The notes under the pieces: generated by a model
Seen by the model: only the letters and a program-made list of their open reading frames with translations
Told to the model about the DNA's origin: nothing
Database searches by the model: none
Origin: Thermopetrobacter sp. TC1
GTDB taxonomy: Bacteria > Pseudomonadota > Alphaproteobacteria > Rhizobiales > Aestuariivirgaceae
Assembly: GCF_000746275.1 (NCBI RefSeq)
Contig: NZ_KN050828.1
Location: forward strand, 1,004,664 to 1,068,663
Direction: 5' to 3'
DNA length: 64,000 nucleotides
Position numbers and translations under genes: made by a program
Shown here: piece after piece, positions 51,943 to 62,123 of the stretch
Layout of the letters: every line of letters begins with the position of its first letter
Position numbering within the stretch: position 1 is the first letter of the stretch

Positions 51943-52242
51943 ATGATGTACAATCCGATCCTGTGGCTGATCATTACGGTGCTGGACATCTATTTCTGGA
52001 TCGTCATCGCATGGGTGGTTGCCAGCTGGCTCATTGCCTTCAACGTGATCAATCCGTCCAATCCTGTCGTGCGACAGATCCTTTATGGCCTCTCGCGGCT
52101 GGTGGAGCCGGCCCTGCGCCCCATCCGGCGTTTTCTGCCCGATCTGGGCGGCATCGATATTTCGCCCATGATCCTGCTGCTGGGCATCTACTTCTTGCAG
52201 TATCTGGCCGTGTGGCTGTTCTTCAAGCTGGGGCTGGCATGA
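51943..52242 (+). CDS. YggT family membrane protein
   Basis: About 99 aa with two to three hydrophobic segments (L-W-L-I-I-T-V-L-D-I-Y-F near the N-terminus; S-P-M-I-L-L-L-G-I-Y-F near the C-terminus) and the conserved P-x-x-R-x-x-R-R-F-L-P between them. YggT proteins affect osmotic tolerance and cell envelope in some bacteria; the molecular role is unknown. The ATG at 51943 or the next one at 51946 gives the family N-terminus. First gene of the familiar yggT-DUF167-folD row. Confidence 0.88.
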   Translation: MMYNPILWLIITVLDIYFWIVIAWVVASWLIAFNVINPSNPVVRQILYGLSRLVEPALRPIRRFLPDLGGIDISPMILLLGIYFLQYLAVWLFFKLGLA

Positions 52243-52303
52243 ATGGCCTGACCCAATCCGGTGACGACGGCGGAAGGCCATTCCGATTCATGATGAGGTT
52301 TTC

Positions 52304-52648
52304 GTGAGCAAGGATCCCTACGAGATCGTCAAGGAGCATCTTCTCATTCATGTGCGGCTAACACCCAATGCCCGTCATGACGGGCTTGGAGGCCTGAAAG
52401 AGGACGCGGATGGCCGCAGGCGGCTGAATGTTTTCGTCTCTGTGCCGCCGGAGAAAGGCAAGGCGAACAAACGCGCCATAGCGCTGCTGGCCAAGGCGCT
52501 GAAGGTGCCGAAATCGGCGGTGTCACTGGCGGCGGGCGAGACGTCGCGCAACAAGGTATTCAAGATCGCGCCGCCGTTTGATGAGGCACTTGAACGCCTG
52601 AAAGCCCATATCGCCCGCCATGAGCAGGACGGCGGCGCGGAGACTTGA
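52304..52648 (+). CDS. DUF167 (UPF0235/YggU) family protein
   Basis: 114 aa. The family core [19 protein letters not shown] (here G-K-A-N-K-R-A) and the closing [12 protein letters not shown] are visible. The function of the family is unknown. GTG start at 52304. Between yggT (61 bp upstream) and folD on the same strand. Confidence 0.88.
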   Translation: MSKDPYEIVKEHLLIHVRLTPNARHDGLGGLKEDADGRRRLNVFVSVPPEKGKANKRAIALLAKALKVPKSAVSLAAGETSRNKVFKIAPPFDEALERLKAHIARHEQDGGAET

Positions 52649-52728
52649 GAGATATGCAGGCCAGTGATGTTCGCGGCCTTTGGGATGTAACCGGCAAGGC
52701 AGGGGATTTCGGGAGCAACGAGGCGGAG

Positions 52729-53631
52729 ATGAGCGAGGCACGGATCATCGATGGCAAGGCCCTGGCTGCCAGGGTGCAGGAAAAGGTGGCAAAGGCGGTG
52801 GCCGAGCTGAAAAAGCGCCATGGCCTGACGCCGGGGCTTGCCGTTGTGCTGGTGGGGGACGATCCCGCGTCGCAGGTTTATGTGCGCAACAAGGGACGGC
52901 GCACGGTGGAGGCCGGCATGCGCTCCTTTGAATACAAGCTGCCGGCCGATGCCAGCGAGCGCGAGCTGCTGGACCGGATTGCCAAGCTCAACGCCAATCC
53001 GGATGTGCACGGCATTCTCGTGCAGCTGCCGCTGCCGCGTCAGATCCGCACAAGTGCGGTGATCGACGCCATTGATCCTGAAAAGGACGTGGACGGCTTT
53101 CATGTGGTCAATGCCGGGCGTTTGATGACCGGGCGCAAGGGGCTGGTGCCGTGCACGCCCAAGGGCTGCATCCTGCTGATCAAGCAGGTGCGCAAGACGC
53201 TGGAGGGCCTGCAGGCCGTGGTCATCGGCCGCTCCAATATTGTCGGCAAGCCGCTTGCGCATCTTCTGCTCGCGGAAAACTGCACGGTGACCATCGCGCA
53301 TTCCCGCACGCGCGATCTGCCGGAGGTGACACGGCGGGCGGACATTCTGGTGGCGGCGGTGGGGCGGCCGGAAATGGTGCGTGGTGACTGGATCAAGCCC
53401 GGGGCGGTGGTGATTGATGTTGGCATCAATCGCGTGAAGGGAGAGGACGGTTCGCCGAAACTGGTTGGCGATGTCGCCTTTGCGGAGGCGCACAAGGTGG
53501 CCTCGGCCATCACGCCGGTGCCAGGGGGTGTGGGGCCGATGACCATCGCCATGCTGCTGGTCAACACCGTGCAGGCGGCCTGTCGGCAAAAGCGGGTGCC
53601 TGTGCCGAAGGTTCTCAAGGATTATGTGTAA
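52729..53631 (+). CDS. folD: bifunctional methylenetetrahydrofolate dehydrogenase / methenyltetrahydrofolate cyclohydrolase
   Basis: 300 aa. Interconverts 5,10-methylene- and 10-formyl-tetrahydrofolate for purine and formyl-Met supply. Active-site segment Y-V-R-N-K near residue 50 (Tyr and Lys), G-I-L-V-Q-L-P-L-P near 97, NADP-binding G-R-S-N-I-V-G-K-P near 166 and the C-terminal [10 protein letters not shown] are intact. The ATG at 52729 was chosen for the conserved N-terminus [10 protein letters not shown]; the open frame upstream has a start at 52645 overlapping DUF167 but no family match. Confidence 0.96.
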   Translation: MSEARIIDGKALAARVQEKVAKAVAELKKRHGLTPGLAVVLVGDDPASQVYVRNKGRRTVEAGMRSFEYKLPADASERELLDRIAKLNANPDVHGILVQLPLPRQIRTSAVIDAIDPEKDVDGFHVVNAGRLMTGRKGLVPCTPKGCILLIKQVRKTLEGLQAVVIGRSNIVGKPLAHLLLAENCTVTIAHSRTRDLPEVTRRADILVAAVGRPEMVRGDWIKPGAVVIDVGINRVKGEDGSPKLVGDVAFAEAHKVASAITPVPGGVGPMTIAMLLVNTVQAACRQKRVPVPKVLKDYV

Positions 53632-53787
53632 GGCCGCAATCGCTCTGGTTTGGCGCGCGCGGCATGCTGCATCGGGGCGCACTTTTTCGGAAAGCCCGGG
53701 ATAAAAAAACGAATCGGCAGTTGCCGAACGGGCCGGGTTCACCTACCCTGAGATGCCAGCGAGGACGTGTTGGGGAGCGCATCCATA

Positions 53788-54969
53788 ATGCAGGGTGCCG
53801 GCATTGCATATATGAATTTCAAAACGTCCGGGAGCCTGATCCGGCGCCTTGTGTCCTGGTGTCTGCTGATTGTTGCGGCCGTCTGGCTGGCGGGATGCGG
53901 TGCGGAGGTCACCCGGCCGCTGGAGGATCCGGCCCTGCGCACGACAACGCCGCAAGGGTCGGTGTCGCTTTATGACGAGGCAGACAATCCCGCCGCCACC
54001 ATTGCGGATGTCAAGCCCGGCAAGAGGCTGGAGATTCTTGCGCTGTCCGGCGGTGGCGCGGAAGGCGTCTTTGGTGCCGGTGTGCTGAAAGGCTGGACGG
54101 AAAGCGGCAAGCGGCCGCAGTTCGATATCGTTACCGGCATTTCCACCGGCGCCTTGCTCTCCGTCTTTGCCTTTCTCGGGCCGCAGTATGACGAGGCGCT
54201 GCATGCGCTTTACACCGGCGTGGACGCCAAGGATATCTTCCGACCCAAGTCGGTGCTTGAAGGGGTGACCTCCGACAGTCTCACCGACAACACGCCGCTG
54301 CGCAGGAAGGTGGAAGCGGTGGTCACGCCGGCCTTTCTTGACAAGATCGCACGCGAATACCGCAAGGGGCGGCGGCTGTATATCGGCACCACCAATCTTG
54401 ATGCCGGCAAGCTCGTGGTCTGGGATGTGGGGCGCATTGCCGTCTCTGGCCATCCGAAGCGGGTCAAGATCGTGCAGGACATCCTGATGGCCTCTGCGGC
54501 GGTGCCCGGATTTTTCAAGCCGGTTTATATCCAGCCGCTGGAAACCAGCAAGGCGAAGCAGATGCACGTGGACGGGTCGGTGAAGGCGCCGTTCCTGCTT
54601 CTGCCGTTCATGCTGCGCCCCAAGGCGCCGCAGGGCAAGGCCGTCTACATCATCGTCAACGGACAGCTGAAGCTGCTGGATGCGGGTGCGGCCGTGAAGC
54701 CCAAGACCACGCATATCGCCGCCAAAACCGTGACCGAGCTGATGCGCGAACAGATGAAGCGCACCCTCTATCAGGCCTATGTGCTCAGCCGCAAGACGGG
54801 GGCGCGTTTCAATCTGCTCTATATTCCCGACGATGCGCCGGGCGACACCAACGCGCTCAATTTCGACCGGGCGCGCATGCGCAAGCTATATGAGATCGGG
54901 CGGCGGCTGGGCCGTGAGGGGCGCTGGGTGCATGCGCCGCCGCATCTCGCGCGCGAGGAGCGCTTCTAA
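53788..54969 (+). CDS. patatin-like phospholipase lipoprotein
   Basis: About 393 aa. After a signal core, a lipobox W-L-A-G-C predicts lipoprotein processing. The patatin catalytic parts are all there: oxyanion loop S-G-G-G-A-E-G near residue 90, G-I-S-T-G (nucleophile Ser) near 119, and D-G-S (catalytic Asp) near 262. It should hydrolyse acyl chains of phospholipids or a related lipid in the envelope. Start choices are the ATG at 53788 (GGGAG about 10 nt upstream), the TTG at 53767 or the ATG at 53812. It is alone on its strand after folD. Confidence 0.88.
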   Translation: MQGAGIAYMNFKTSGSLIRRLVSWCLLIVAAVWLAGCGAEVTRPLEDPALRTTTPQGSVSLYDEADNPAATIADVKPGKRLEILALSGGGAEGVFGAGVLKGWTESGKRPQFDIVTGISTGALLSVFAFLGPQYDEALHALYTGVDAKDIFRPKSVLEGVTSDSLTDNTPLRRKVEAVVTPAFLDKIAREYRKGRRLYIGTTNLDAGKLVVWDVGRIAVSGHPKRVKIVQDILMASAAVPGFFKPVYIQPLETSKAKQMHVDGSVKAPFLLLPFMLRPKAPQGKAVYIIVNGQLKLLDAGAAVKPKTTHIAAKTVTELMREQMKRTLYQAYVLSRKTGARFNLLYIPDDAPGDTNALNFDRARMRKLYEIGRRLGREGRWVHAPPHLAREERF

Positions 54970-55659
54970 GCCTTTCAATTGTGCCGCAAGCCGTGGGACG
55001 TGATTTTTTGGCGAATCCCAAGGGCTGGAGCACACCACGCGGCAGATGCCACACCGTTCGACATATTTACACAGGCGAGAACCCATCATTGTAAAAAATT
55101 CAGGAAACATCATATTGCCGTCAAATCGACCGGAGAAAAAAGACTTTCCATATGTTGGGAGTTAGTTGCTTAACCCATTGATAAACAAAAAGAAAACGTC
55201 ATTGCCGGACTTGCGTGTCCCGGGCTTGAACCGGGATCTTGGCAATCCAGGGCCAAAGAACCAAGGCGGTTTTGGTGGGCGATGGCACCTGCTTACAGGC
55301 CATACTATACGATACACACACATCGTCATACCGGCGAAAGCCGGTATCTAAGGTCATAAATTCCTGAGTTTGCGGCACGAGACCCCGGCTTCCGCCGGGG
55401 TGACGAGTTAGATGGCAGCAGTGTGTCGTGTAGTGTGCCAGTGGTTTGAGCCGTATGAAAAAAATGCTGAAACGGGATTGTATCCCGTTCCGGAATGTTT
55501 CGGCTGGATATATTACCCCGCCAAAACGTTCAGGGAGGATATGAAATATCTTTCCGGCAGTGGGGCAAAGGATAGAGCCCGGAAGAACCGTTCCTGACTG
55601 CCATCACAGCAAGCGTAAACCGCCCTTGGATCCCCGGAACACGCCCGGGTATGGCGGGG
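54970..55659. other. 690-bp intergenic region holding R1 copy C
   Basis: Convergent end of the patatin gene (plus) and the AsmA gene (minus). It contains R1 copy C (55301-55438) and a small hairpin ACGGGA-TTGTA-TCCCGT at about 55475-55491. Otherwise no gene and no strong terminator is visible. Confidence 0.5.
55301..55438 (+). repeat. R1 repeat copy C (complete, best preserved)
   Basis: 138 bp. Terminal inverted repeat CATACTATACGATACA (55301-55316) against the reverse complement of TGTGTCGTGTAGTGTG (55422-55437), 13 of 16 bases matching. Hairpin 1: ATACCGGC-GAAA-GCCGGTAT (55328-55347). Hairpin 2: ACCCCGGC-TTCC-GCCGGGGT (55382-55401). Both have 8-bp stems and 4-base loops. The reference copy for the family. 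Confidence 0.8.
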
Positions 55660-57852
55660 TCAGCGGAAGAGGTCTTTGAGAAGCTTCCTGGCCTTTTTCT
55701 CCACCTTGTCAACGGCCTTCTTCGCCTTGTCCTCGCCGATGACCTTTTCCAGCTCGCGGGTGGCCTTCTGTTTCAGTTTCTCGCGCTGTTTTTTTACGGT
55801 CTTTCTGGCCTTCTTTTCGATGGCCTCGATGGGCTTCACCCCCTTACCACCCGTGACCTTGCCGATGAGGGATTTCAGGCGGCGGTAGGCTCCTTCGGGA
55901 TCGCGCAAGATGCCCTCGATATCGGGATAGATCCTGGGATCATCCCAGGGGCCCCTGACGATGATGGGAACCGGCAGGCCCTCAAGCTCCTCGCGGCCGC
56001 CCTGGCCCTTGAGGCTGGCCACGATCTTCGGCTCGATCCTTAGATCCAGCCGGCGGCGCAGCAGATCGATCTCGCCGCGCCCTTTCAGGCGCACAAGCGG
56101 GCCGAGCAGCTTGAGACTGTCGGTGACGGCAATACCGTCCTGGATGCGGAATGCGGCGGATAATTCGGCAAAATCCGTCTTTTCTTTCGGCGCTTTTTGC
56201 CAGCCGTTGATGATGGCCGTTTTCACGGTGCGCACCAGGCGGGCGATGTTGATGCCGCGAATGGCGCCGTCCCTGAACGTGATGCGGGCGCTGCCGCGCA
56301 AGGTGCTGATCATCTCGCGCTGAGAACGGCCGGCGGCCGCGAGGGAGGCGTCGATGAACAGCCGCCCGCGGATGCGGCGGATATCGGCAAAATCACGCAA
56401 GAAGGCCTCGCCATCAATGCCGTTGGCGCGCAGGGCGATCTGCACCGCGGGCGTGCGGCGGGCGCCGTTCAGGATGATGCGGCCGGTGGCCTGCCCGCCA
56501 TAGAAGGCCATTTTCTTCAAGGTCGCATCGAGACGGCCTCCTTTAAGCCGGGCTTCAACGGTGCTGGCGCCGATGCGTACATTTTTCCAGAGAATGGCGT
56601 TGGTGGCGAGAAGGAGATGGGCATCCACGGCCTTAAGAGGCGAGAAATCGATGGGCGCATCGGCCCAGTCGCCCCCTGCGCCGCGGGGGCGTTTATCGTT
56701 CTTGCCGCCGGCCTTTCCGGCCGTGGCCTTTCCTGCCTTTGCCGCAGGGGCGAGATAGACATTGGTGTCGATGCGGTCCACGCCGAGGCTGGCAGCGATG
56801 CTGGGCCGGGCGCCGGACAGATCGATCCGCAAGGTGCCCTGAGCGTGCATGCCATCCAGTGTGATGCGGGCCTTCTTTAGGGTGATGCGATTGCCGGCGC
56901 TGTCCACCGCGCCTTTCACGGCGAAGGTGCCAAGACCGCGTCCGGGAGAGAGCGGCGCGCCGGCCCAGGCGAGGAGATTGCGTAAGGACGGGCCCCTGGC
57001 CTCGATGCGGCCGGCGAGGACAAGACCGTTCTGAATGCGCAAAAGCCCTTCGTAAGCGGCCTTGATCTCCGGCGCGGAAACGCTGGCGGAAATGGCGCTG
57101 CCGGCTGTAGTGAGCCTGTCGGGCGCCTTCAGGAACAGGGCGATGTGCACCGGCCGCTGCCGCCAGATGAGATCGCCTTTCAGCGACAGCGGTGCATCTG
57201 GCCGGGGCAGGGAGATGACGAGATTGACATCATCGGCATCAAAGCGGCTTGCAGAGCGGGCATCGGTGAAATGCACGCGGCCCTTGCTGATGCGCACAGG
57301 GGCAAGGCGGATTTCAGAGAGAAACCCGCCGACATTACTCGTCACAGAGGGCTCTTTCTGGCGGTTCTCCTTATCCGCCGTTCCTGATGCCGTGCCTTTC
57401 GCGGGCTCTTGCGGCGCGGAGAAATCCCAGTTGGCGCGGCCCTTTTCATCCACGCGCAGGAAAACTTCCGGCCCCTTGAAATCGATGCGCTTCACCTGCA
57501 GCCGTCTTTGCAGCAGGGGCTTGAGCGCCACGGCGAGATCCAGCGTTTTCATGCGCAGAAACACGCCGCGCCCGCCGTTCATCCAGGGCGGATCGGACAG
57601 CGCTACATCATGCAAGCGCAAGGTCAGCGTGGGCCAGAAGGCGACCTGGGCATCGCCGATCTTGAGGGTGCGGCCCGTCTGGCTGGCAACGGCGGAAATG
57701 ATCTGCTGACGGAAGAAATCCGCTGAAAGCAGCACGCGGCCTGCAAAGAGCAGCCCGGCGAAGAGAATGATGAAAAGAAGGAGAAAAACCGTCAGCCGCC
57801 GCAAGGCCCGAGAGGCACGCCGCTTGCGGCGTTTCTTGCGCGTTCTTGCCAT
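55660..57852 (-). CDS. AsmA family outer-membrane/lipid transport-type protein
   Basis: About 730 aa. A basic N-terminus (R-K-K-R-R-K-R-R) and a single membrane helix near residues 20-42 are followed by a long periplasmic body with A-F-W-P-T-L-T-L-R-L-H-D-V and the C-terminal AsmA block (F-A-D-I-R-R-I-R-G-R-L-F near 490, G-R-G-E-I-D-L near 615). The last 60 residues are very Lys-rich and helical (K-K-A-R-K-T-V-K-K-Q). AsmA-like proteins form bridges for phospholipid movement to the outer membrane. Start ATG at 57852; one ten codons upstream (57882) has its purine run directly against the start. Confidence 0.87.
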   Translation of the reverse strand: MARTRKKRRKRRASRALRRLTVFLLLFIILFAGLLFAGRVLLSADFFRQQIISAVASQTGRTLKIGDAQVAFWPTLTLRLHDVALSDPPWMNGGRGVFLRMKTLDLAVALKPLLQRRLQVKRIDFKGPEVFLRVDEKGRANWDFSAPQEPAKGTASGTADKENRQKEPSVTSNVGGFLSEIRLAPVRISKGRVHFTDARSASRFDADDVNLVISLPRPDAPLSLKGDLIWRQRPVHIALFLKAPDRLTTAGSAISASVSAPEIKAAYEGLLRIQNGLVLAGRIEARGPSLRNLLAWAGAPLSPGRGLGTFAVKGAVDSAGNRITLKKARITLDGMHAQGTLRIDLSGARPSIAASLGVDRIDTNVYLAPAAKAGKATAGKAGGKNDKRPRGAGGDWADAPIDFSPLKAVDAHLLLATNAILWKNVRIGASTVEARLKGGRLDATLKKMAFYGGQATGRIILNGARRTPAVQIALRANGIDGEAFLRDFADIRRIRGRLFIDASLAAAGRSQREMISTLRGSARITFRDGAIRGINIARLVRTVKTAIINGWQKAPKEKTDFAELSAAFRIQDGIAVTDSLKLLGPLVRLKGRGEIDLLRRRLDLRIEPKIVASLKGQGGREELEGLPVPIIVRGPWDDPRIYPDIEGILRDPEGAYRRLKSLIGKVTGGKGVKPIEAIEKKARKTVKKQREKLKQKATRELEKVIGEDKAKKAVDKVEKKARKLLKDLFR

Positions 57853-58078
57853 CGCTTTTCGCTCGCCCCCAGTCGTGGCCATCTCCCCGCAACCATTTGG
57901 GAGTCTAACGCGGAAAGATCGCGTTTGTCCACCGCAAGGCTCGACAAAGGTCGAATGGCGGAAGGAAGCGCTGCCTCTTTGGCATCGTTGTTTGGTGCGG
58001 TATTAAAAAGCTGAGACACCTTGCCGCAGACAATCGTTTCTTCCGACCATCATCCGAACCATCAGCGGAGCCGATCCC

Positions 58079-60052
<1,974 letters not shown>

Positions 60053-60105
60053 GGGGGGCCTGAGAGCCCGTCCGGAATGCCTTGCGGGAGCGGTTAGGGA
60101 CGGCA

Positions 60106-60756
60106 TCAGGCCGCATGGTGCCGGATGAAGTCGGCAACGGCGCGGGCGGCCATGGCCATGTTGTTGGCCCAGGTCTCGCCGCTTTTCACGCGGGGCTTGA
60201 GGTCGTGATCACCGTCCGGCGCCCAGAAGATGCGGATGGCGGGAGAAAGTGCATAGGCTTCCACTTCCTTGCGGGTTCCGAAGGGATCACGGTCTCCCTG
60301 GCAGATGAGCGCTGGCGTTTGCAGGCGCTGCAGGTGATCGATGCGCAATTGCTGCGGCCGGCCGGGCGGGTGAAAGGGATAGCCGAGGCAGACAAGCCCT
60401 GTGATGCTTCCCTCGGCATGGAGTTCATCGGCCAGCATGGAGGCGATGCGCCCGCCCATGGACTTGCCGCCGATGAAAAGCGGGGTCCTGCCTTGCCAGA
60501 AGCTCAAGGCCTCGCGGAATTCCTTCATGAGCCTTTCGGTGCGGGGCGGCGGCAGACGGCGCCCTTCAGCGCGGGCCCGTTTCATGTAGGCGAAGGGAAA
60601 GCGGGCCACTGCAATGCCGTTTTCGGCGATCAGGGCGCTTATGCGGGCAAGAAAGGGGCTGTCCGGCCCGGCGCCGGCGCCATGCGCAAGCACAAGCAGC
60701 GGCCGGTTTCTTTCATCGCCGTCGATGATCCAGTCACTTTCTTCCAGCATTGGCAC
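60106..60756 (-). CDS. small alpha/beta hydrolase (KANL3/Tex30-like)
   Basis: 216 aa. The oxyanion region A-H-G-A-G-A-G is near residue 24, the nucleophile elbow G-K-S-M-G-G near 96, a catalytic Asp candidate Q-G-D-R-D near 152 and the His in G-D-H-D near 180. This matches the short dienelactone-hydrolase-like family called KANL3/Tex30, whose substrates are unknown. Convergent with the acetoacetyl-CoA synthetase gene and 87 bp downstream of the next gene on the same strand. Confidence 0.83.
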   Translation of the reverse strand: MPMLEESDWIIDGDERNRPLLVLAHGAGAGPDSPFLARISALIAENGIAVARFPFAYMKRARAEGRRLPPPRTERLMKEFREALSFWQGRTPLFIGGKSMGGRIASMLADELHAEGSITGLVCLGYPFHPPGRPQQLRIDHLQRLQTPALICQGDRDPFGTRKEVEAYALSPAIRIFWAPDGDHDLKPRVKSGETWANNMAMAARAVADFIRHHAA

Positions 60757-60843
60757 GCCCCGGATTTGATGAATGGCAGGCCCTGTATCTTATCGTCTGG
60801 GATTGATCTGGTTTCAGTGTGAACCGTCAAGCCATCACGGCGC

Positions 60844-61761
60844 TTACGGGCGTTTGTCGCCTTTTTCCTTTTTCATGGTCTTGCGTTCCTGCGGCGGAAT
60901 AACAGGAGCGAGAACGGGCAGCGTGCGCGCGATCACCCGGCGCAGGCGGCCGTCTTTCTGCATGTCGTCCAGGGTCTTGTCCAGAAAGGTGCGCAGCTCG
61001 TCATTGCCGCGTTTTATGGCGATGGCCTGATGATTGTAGGCAAAGACACGGGCCGGCACCCAGCCTGGCAGAAGGCGGCAGCAGCCTTGTGAGGCGCTGC
61101 CCGCCACCCAGTAGGACAGCGGCAGCCAGTCGCCGAACAGCAGGTCCACCTTGCCTGACTTGAGCAGGGCAGCGGCCGCCGAAAAGCTGGCGACGCGATG
61201 GATTCGGGCCTGGGGCAGGGCGCGGCTCAGCCAGGCGTCATGGACCGTGCCCTTCACAACGGCGATGCGGCGGGATGTGAGCGTTGCACCATCGATGCGC
61301 GCTATGGCGGCATCGCGGCGCACGGCGAAGCGGCCCAGTGCCTTGAGATAGGGACGGGTGAAATCGAAGCGGGCGAACCAGCGCGGCGCAGGGCGCAAAC
61401 CGGCGAGCACGGCATCCCCCTCGCCCTTTTCCAGCGCACTGGCGAGCTGATCAAAGGGCCGCACAACGAAACGGCATTCGATGCGTGCCTCGCCACAGAT
61501 GGCACGGGCCACCGCGATGGCATGTCCGCGCAGGGCACCATGACGGTCGCGGAAACTGAAGGGCGGATAATCGTCGCTGACGATGAAAGCAATGCTCCTG
61601 ATCGTGCGCGGGGCCTGATCCTCGAGCGTGGCATCGACATGGCGCATGGGCGGAATGTGAAGCCCCTTCTCCGCCGCCTCCTGCCCCAAAGCGGCTGCAG
61701 CAAGGACGAGAGGCAGGGCGGGGACAAGGAGGACTGCATATCCGGAAATTCTGGCGTTCAT
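60844..61761 (-). CDS. amino-acid-type periplasmic binding protein (SBP family 3)
   Basis: 305 aa. After a signal peptide (core A-V-L-L-V-P-A-L-P-L-V-L-A), a family-3 bilobal binding domain starts with D-D-Y-P-P-F-S-F and continues with R-P-Y and V-D-L-L-F-G-D. No permease or ATPase gene is adjacent, so it may be an orphan receptor or scavenger. The C-terminus has a basic tail, K-K-E-K-G-D-K-R-P. GGAGG 4-5 nt upstream supports the ATG at 61761; the open frame continues upstream to 61842. Confidence 0.83.
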   Translation of the reverse strand: MNARISGYAVLLVPALPLVLAAAALGQEAAEKGLHIPPMRHVDATLEDQAPRTIRSIAFIVSDDYPPFSFRDRHGALRGHAIAVARAICGEARIECRFVVRPFDQLASALEKGEGDAVLAGLRPAPRWFARFDFTRPYLKALGRFAVRRDAAIARIDGATLTSRRIAVVKGTVHDAWLSRALPQARIHRVASFSAAAALLKSGKVDLLFGDWLPLSYWVAGSASQGCCRLLPGWVPARVFAYNHQAIAIKRGNDELRTFLDKTLDDMQKDGRLRRVIARTLPVLAPVIPPQERKTMKKEKGDKRP

Positions 61762-62080
61762 GGCCCTCCGTGCCGTGCAATGGTTTTCGTGCGCGCGTGC
61801 TGAAGTGGCATGTATATGAAGGCTAATGGGCAGGCCTGTCAAAAGCGGGGTGGTGACTTGCGGGAGAAGAAACGGCTGTGGGGCGGGAAAGTTTCAAGTG
61901 AAGGCGGTTCAGCATTCTTGCATGGGCTGATGAAAGCGAATCTTAAGTAGAAAAGGGAATTGCAGATGTCAATTTGTGAGTGGTGAATTGCGATTCAGAA
62001 TCGTGTGAATTTCACTCTGCAAACTTGACGGGAATGGTTAACGTTCGTTAAGAAGTTCCGTCGGAGAAATGGCAGAATAC
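61762..62080. promoter_or_regulatory. AT-rich divergent region ahead of the RTX gene with several inverted repeats
   Basis: CGATTC-A-GAATCG (61991-62003), GTGAA-T-TTCAC (62005-62015) and TTAACG-TT-CGTTAA (62038-62051) lie within 60 bp. The region is clearly lower in GC than the genes to its left. TTGACG at about 62025 could be a -35 box, with no clear -10. The cluster of dyads suggests one or more regulators. Confidence 0.5.
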
Positions 62081-62102
62081 AGAAGTTGTTTAAACAACTT
62101 CT
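62081..62102. promoter_or_regulatory. 22-bp perfect palindrome just upstream of the RTX gene
   Basis: AGAAGTTGTTT followed by AAACAACTTCT, a complete dyad without spacer, ending 21 bp before the RTX start codon. Its place between promoter and ribosome site suggests an operator; as RNA it would have to form a hairpin with a minimal loop. No T-run follows. Confidence 0.65.
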
Positions 62103-62123
62103 TACAACCTATCGGGGGATATC

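Noticed and set aside
62038..62051. CtrA-like TTAA...TTAA upstream of the RTX gene
   Set aside because: The spacer is 6 bp, and the sequence is better described as the dyad TTAACG-TT-CGTTAA.
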